Source: Verrucomicrobia bacterium SCGC AAA164-E04 (GTDB lineage Bacteria > Verrucomicrobiota > Verrucomicrobiia > Limisphaerales > AAA164-E04). Taken from it: a stretch of 37,482 bases of DNA. The DNA lies in the NCBI GenBank assembly GCA_000383715.1, contig KB911975.1:1-37482 (forward strand). The letters run 5' to 3'. The notes beneath the pieces are model-generated. The model searched no databases and had not been told where the DNA came from. It saw only the letters and a list, made by a program, of their open reading frames with translations. This document shows positions 33,785 through 37,482 of the stretch, in pieces (positions within the stretch are counted from its first letter, which is position 1; the number at the start of each line of letters is the position of its first letter). Made by a program: the position numbers and the translations under genes.

Positions 33785-36289
33785 TCAATCAATTGAATTC
33801 CAGAATCGCTGTAGAGCTGCTCTCAAATCCTTGGAACTCTCAATCTCTTCCTTGGGCCAAGCGTCGGGCAATAATGCATGATAAGATTCATCGCTGTATC
33901 GTTGATCGATCAGCACCGCGACCCCTCGGTCCTGTTCTGTGCGAATCAGCCTGCCCACGGCTTGCATCACACGATTGATACCGGGATGGCGGTATGCAAA
34001 GTCAAATCCATTATCCCCATACGCATCAAAATGCTCGCGGACCAAATCTCTTTCCAGACACACTTGCGGAAGTCCTACTCCGACCACAACGACACCTATC
34101 AATGCTTTTCCAGCCAGGTCTATCCCTTCGCCAAATATTCCCCCCATGACGGCTAGACCAATTTTGGTGTAATCATTCTGCTGTTTGAATACTTTCAGGA
34201 ATTCGGACCGTGCTGATTCATCCATTTCTTGGGATTGTGCCATCAAGACCGTTTTAGATCCGGTTAACTCAGGAAGATCTGACAGTCGTTGCATGACCTG
34301 TCTCAGGTATTCAAAGGAGGGGAAGAAGGCCAGATAATTTCCTTGTTTGGATTGACTGGTGATTTGGATCACTTGAGCTACGTCTGAATAGGAGAAGGCA
34401 CGTTGACGATATGTGGTAGAGATACCCGTATGAATGATGGTTTGCCATTGGGATCTTTGGAAAGGTGACGGCAGTGAAAGGTTCGAATGATGTTCACTTG
34501 TGCCTAATAATTGCTGATAAAAGCTCGAAGGCGAGAGGGTGGCCGAAAAAAATAATGTGGACCAATTCTTTTTCCACGATGCTGATATTTCTCTGGAAGG
34601 ATCCATACAGAATCGATGCAAGGTGATGTGTCGATGGTGTCGCTTTAGAATAAGTTGGTGATGGTCGCCTTGCTCCCGAGTTGCTTTCAAGAACTTGTAG
34701 ATTTCAAAGTAAAGTTCCAACAACTCTGTATGCACAGCGTCCAAATGGGGCGTCTTGAGTTGTTCTTCGGCGACTTGCAAAAATCGCTCCATCAGCAAAC
34801 CCCAGGATTTCGGGGTTTCCTCCAATACAACTTCGTTCGGAGATACCCTTTTGATGATTTTCAGGGGTTCACTTGTTTTTTGTATGGAGGATGTTTGTTT
34901 TTCTGCTGGGAATAATTCAGCTTGATGAAGGGTGGGTTGGATGCGGATAACTGTGCTGGATCCCATGTTCAATGTGGCCCTCATGGTCTTCCATAACTGC
35001 CTCAATAAAGTGGCACCTTCAGGCTTGTTCTTCTGGAGCCATTTCACCGATGATGTCCAATTTTCGGTTCGAATACATTGCGAGTGCATTTCCCTTCCCC
35101 GATTGACGAGGTTGTGGGATTCGTCCACCAGCAATGCGATCCTATTGCGCCTCGGAGATTCTTCGCCAAACAGATAACTCAACTGTGCTCCCGGATCGAA
35201 GGCGTAATTGTAATCTCCCATGACAATATCCACCCAAGGTGCCAAATGAGTTGAAAGGGCGTGTGGACAGATGTTGAATCGTTCGCCCAACTCATTCAAT
35301 ACCGTTGTGTTCAACAGATCAGGAGATGTATGAATAGCGGCGCCTCTGGCTTCCCCAAGTCGGTCAAAATAGCCCTCTCGTCTGGCACAGGTTGCCGGAT
35401 CGCAGGCTTTGTTTCCACGTCTGCACACTTTTTCACGAGCGAGCATTGAGAGAGTCTTAACTCTGGCTCCCTTCTGCTCCAGTAGCTTCAAAGCTTCCTG
35501 AAAGACGGTTTGGCCAGGTGTGCGTGCAAGTACAACCATCAATTGTCTGACATGCTCACCCGCAAGTGCCTTGATTGATGGAAACAGGGAAGCCATCGTT
35601 TTCCCGATGCCCGTTGGAGCTTCCAGCATCATGGCCCCTCCTTTAAAATGCAGATTCCTGACGGCCTCCAGCATGGATGCCTGACCCGCCCGTAGTTTTG
35701 AAAAAGGGAATGTTAAATTCTCTATAGTCACATTGCGTTGAATCGTTCTGGCAACATGTTGATCCAGCCATTGCAAGTATTTCTCAAGGACTTCCTGCAA
35801 GAAAGATTCAACGAATGAAGGAGTTTTTTTTTCGTCGAAGCAATACTCGGTATCGCTTTCAAGATGAAAATAGGTAAGTCGAAGATGCAGAGGCTTCGAT
35901 GGATTCAGGCGGTTCCAGATTCCTCCGTAAATGCGTAACTGGGCCCAGTGAAGATCGGATGGTTTTTGCGACCATTCGCCGGTGACTGTCTTGATTTCTT
36001 CGAGAAATATTTCTCCTGCCCCCTCCCTGACTCCGTCGATGCGTCCTCTTAGGGTCAGGGTAAATGTAGGTCGAACGGTTACCCATTTCAGTGCGACTTC
36101 TGCCCGATAATGATCATCCCGGGAAGATTGTAGTTTTTGATGCCCTCGTGTTCCCTCAAGCGCGCGACTGGGTGAAGTGAAAGAAGGACCGCTCCGGAGA
36201 TCACCTCGGCGCAACACGAATTCCACCAAATCCCGAACTGAAACATCCAGGGAAAATGCCGTATCGCCTCTCGAGTTACTGACACCCAT
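33785..36289 (-). CDS. PD-(D/E)XK nuclease fused to an XPD/DinG-like Fe-S helicase
   Basis: This 834-residue protein has two parts. Residues 40-180 match a RecB/Cas4-like nuclease: His50, Asp85 (GRIDG), E98-I-K100 and Q117-x3-Y121. From about residue 195 comes a superfamily 2 helicase: Walker A in EAPTGIGKT (225-231), DEAH-type box DESH (389-392), and motif VI in MQAVGRLIRTEQDRG near the end. Four cysteines (289, 296, 301 and 341, the last in FNICPHAL) sit where XPD and DinG hold a 4Fe-4S cluster. These helicases move 5' to 3' on single-stranded DNA, so a combined unwinding and cutting enzyme for repair or defence is likely. The DESH region (35099-35193) recurs in reverse complement at the window's end. 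Confidence 0.93.
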   Translation of the reverse strand: MGVSNSRGDTAFSLDVSVRDLVEFVLRRGDLRSGPSFTSPSRALEGTRGHQKLQSSRDDHYRAEVALKWVTVRPTFTLTLRGRIDGVREGAGEIFLEEIKTVTGEWSQKPSDLHWAQLRIYGGIWNRLNPSKPLHLRLTYFHLESDTEYCFDEKKTPSFVESFLQEVLEKYLQWLDQHVARTIQRNVTIENLTFPFSKLRAGQASMLEAVRNLHFKGGAMMLEAPTGIGKTMASLFPSIKALAGEHVRQLMVVLARTPGQTVFQEALKLLEQKGARVKTLSMLAREKVCRRGNKACDPATCARREGYFDRLGEARGAAIHTSPDLLNTTVLNELGERFNICPHALSTHLAPWVDIVMGDYNYAFDPGAQLSYLFGEESPRRNRIALLVDESHNLVNRGREMHSQCIRTENWTSSVKWLQKNKPEGATLLRQLWKTMRATLNMGSSTVIRIQPTLHQAELFPAEKQTSSIQKTSEPLKIIKRVSPNEVVLEETPKSWGLLMERFLQVAEEQLKTPHLDAVHTELLELYFEIYKFLKATREQGDHHQLILKRHHRHITLHRFCMDPSREISASWKKNWSTLFFSATLSPSSFYQQLLGTSEHHSNLSLPSPFQRSQWQTIIHTGISTTYRQRAFSYSDVAQVIQITSQSKQGNYLAFFPSFEYLRQVMQRLSDLPELTGSKTVLMAQSQEMDESARSEFLKVFKQQNDYTKIGLAVMGGIFGEGIDLAGKALIGVVVVGVGLPQVCLERDLVREHFDAYGDNGFDFAYRHPGINRVMQAVGRLIRTEQDRGVAVLIDQRYSDESYHALLPDAWPKEEIESSKDLRAALQRFWNSID
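35099..35193. repeat. Left arm of a 95-bp exact inverted repeat
   Basis: These 95 bases, inside the helicase gene (about residues 366-397, including DESH), occur again as an exact reverse complement at 37388-37482. The coding frame is intact here and the motifs are normal, so this is taken as the native copy. Confidence 0.97.
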
Positions 36290-36319
36290 TCAGAAATAGG
36301 AAGCTGATGTTGGCTTTAA

Positions 36320-37387
36320 TCAGGTATTTTGGCTACTCCAGACCGGGGAACCCAGTGCATCCATCCGTGGCTCAATGCCCAGCCCAGACTCCGTTGAAGC
36401 TCTGAGCCTTCCGCGATCCCTTTCCGGAGCCCCTGTTGCAATGGATTTAGTCACATAACTGTTGAAGTCAGTGCTCGTAAATAACAGTTCTGTCGGTGTG
36501 CTGTGAGCAAAATGTGAAATGGCAGCGGTGATGATATCGCCACCCCATGAATCTTCAATGGTCATCGCAATCCCAAGCTGTGCACAAAGGTCGCGGGCAA
36601 GTCGTGCGCGTGTAAGTCCGCCAAATTTGCTGATCTTGATATTCACGACATCCATTGCCAAATCTGCTTTTCCGCGGATGAGCATTTCCACACCGTCCAC
36701 AACTTCATCCAGTATGAAAGGATGATCGGTATGCCTGCGGATGGAGAGGCATTCCTCGTAGGTTCGGCAAGGTTGTTCAATATAAACATCCAGATCGCGC
36801 ACACTTCTTACAACCCGCATGGCCCCTTCCATCAACCAGCCTGTATTGGCATCTGCTACCAATCGATCTCCGGGTTGCAGGACTTCGGCAACGCGATGAA
36901 TGCGTTCAATATCAACATCAGGATCACCACCCACTTTCAGTTGAAATCGTCGATAGCCTTCTTCGCGATAGCCATGGACACTTTTGGCCATATCCTCTGG
37001 GGAGGCTTGAGATATGGCGCGATAAAGGTGGAAATCTTCTCCATAGCGCCCTCCCATCAACTCGCAGACAGGTAGTCCGGAGTGTTTGCCGAGGAGATCC
37101 CAGCACGCCATGTCAATAGCCGATTTGACGGATGGATGTCCCTTGAGAACCGCGTCCATGTGACGATTCAAACGCTCCAGTTCCAAAGGATTTTCTCCGA
37201 TCAAAAACGGTGCCAGAAACTCAATGCCTGCTCGACATCCCCCCGCAAAAGCAGGCAGATATGCTGGACCTAATGGGCAGACCTCACCCCAACCAACCAA
37301 CCCTGAATCTGTGGTCATCGATACGACCGTGGAATCAAAAACATCGACGGATTTGCCTCCGGACCAACTGTAGCGACCTTCCTTGAG
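36320..37387 (-). CDS. Enolase-superfamily (mandelate racemase/muconate lactonizing) enzyme, N-terminus missing
   Basis: The native part (355 residues) starts at [20 protein letters not shown], the substrate-capping domain, and continues into the barrel. FQLKVGG supplies a catalytic Lys. The metal ligands are the Asp of VADANTG, the Glu of YIEQP and the Asp of ILDEV. A second Lys lies in NIKISKFGG, and TIEDSWGGD follows. [14 protein letters not shown] and WSGGK resemble cis-3-hydroxy-L-proline dehydratase-type members, but a sugar-acid dehydratase or epimerase is also possible. The frame runs on to an ATG at 37447, but those 20 codons lie in the inverted copy of helicase DNA and are not a real N-terminus; about 15-20 native residues are lost. 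The gene ends 30 bases before the helicase start on the same strand. Confidence 0.87.
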   Translation of the reverse strand, partial: LKEGRYSWSGGKSVDVFDSTVVSMTTDSGLVGWGEVCPLGPAYLPAFAGGCRAGIEFLAPFLIGENPLELERLNRHMDAVLKGHPSVKSAIDMACWDLLGKHSGLPVCELMGGRYGEDFHLYRAISQASPEDMAKSVHGYREEGYRRFQLKVGGDPDVDIERIHRVAEVLQPGDRLVADANTGWLMEGAMRVVRSVRDLDVYIEQPCRTYEECLSIRRHTDHPFILDEVVDGVEMLIRGKADLAMDVVNIKISKFGGLTRARLARDLCAQLGIAMTIEDSWGGDIITAAISHFAHSTPTELLFTSTDFNSYVTKSIATGAPERDRGRLRASTESGLGIEPRMDALGSPVWSSQNT

Positions 37388-37482
37388 CGGGAGCACAGTT
37401 GAGTTATCTGTTTGGCGAAGAATCTCCGAGGCGCAATAGGATCGCATTGCTGGTGGACGAATCCCACAACCTCGTCAATCGG
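37388..37482. repeat. Right arm of the 95-bp inverted repeat at the window end
   Basis: Every base of 37388-37482 is the reverse complement of 35099-35193, with no mismatch, and the match runs to the last base of the window. The base just outside (37387) no longer matches, so 37387/37388 is a junction. Confidence 0.97.

Noticed and set aside
37388-37447. First 20 codons of the enolase-superfamily gene as its true N-terminus
   Set aside because: These bases are an exact inverted copy of helicase DNA, so the match to a start codon is accidental.

Overview
The window reads as bacterial chromosome from the PVC group, most likely a marine Verrucomicrobiota (planctomycete or lentisphaerote relatives cannot be excluded). 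The pointers are a cytochrome/DUF1549/DUF1553 protein paired with a Tat-exported DUF1501 protein, a periplasmic sulfatase, a decayed YHYH-domain gene, an HTTM-domain protein, and an otherwise ordinary Gram-negative core (fabG-acpP-fabF, rimO). No rRNA, tRNA, CRISPR array, prophage or insertion sequence was seen.

Layout. 1-2.8 kb: the tail of a VCBS/FG-GAP protein, then a NhaR-like LysR regulator divergent from a SulP anion transporter. 3.3-13.3 kb: a same-strand run of an ankyrin-CotH lipoprotein, sulfatase, secreted VOC protein, PSCyt1/DUF1549/DUF1553 protein, DUF1501 protein and a fumarylacetoacetate-hydrolase (FAH) family enzyme. This looks like catabolism of a sulfated sugar or polysaccharide. 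13.3-15.3 kb: sparse, AT-rich DNA around a small HARE-like winged-helix protein. 15.3-17.8 kb: fabF, acpP and fabG on the minus strand. 18-22.7 kb: two small unknown genes, glycerate kinase, rimO and a Gfo/Idh/MocA oxidoreductase. 22.9-23.5 kb: a YHYH-domain pseudogene broken by at least four frame changes. 23.5-25.8 kb: glpFK (glycerol uptake and phosphorylation). 25.9-28.5 kb: a partner-switching module (STAS, a fused RsbW-like kinase/GAF/RsbU-like phosphatase, and a CheY-like receiver). 28.5-30.4 kb: an ABC ATPase and permease. 30.4-33.5 kb, minus strand: an HTTM membrane protein, a secreted protein of unknown function and a SWIM zinc-finger protein. 33.8-37.4 kb: a PD-(D/E)XK nuclease fused to an XPD/DinG-like Fe-S helicase, then an enolase-superfamily enzyme.

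The sharpest structural observation is at the right edge. The last 95 bases (37388-37482) are an exact reverse complement of 35099-35193, inside the helicase's DESH-box region. The first 20 codons apparently belonging to the enolase-superfamily gene are therefore helicase DNA read antisense. This is most simply a chimeric junction or contig-end artefact, and the true N-terminus of that gene is missing. The second notable result is the YHYH pseudogene, which simple ORF calling cannot show. The systems most worth following are the fused kinase/phosphatase partner-switch operon, the nuclease-helicase fusion, the ankyrin-CotH lipoprotein and the sulfatase-to-FAH gene run.
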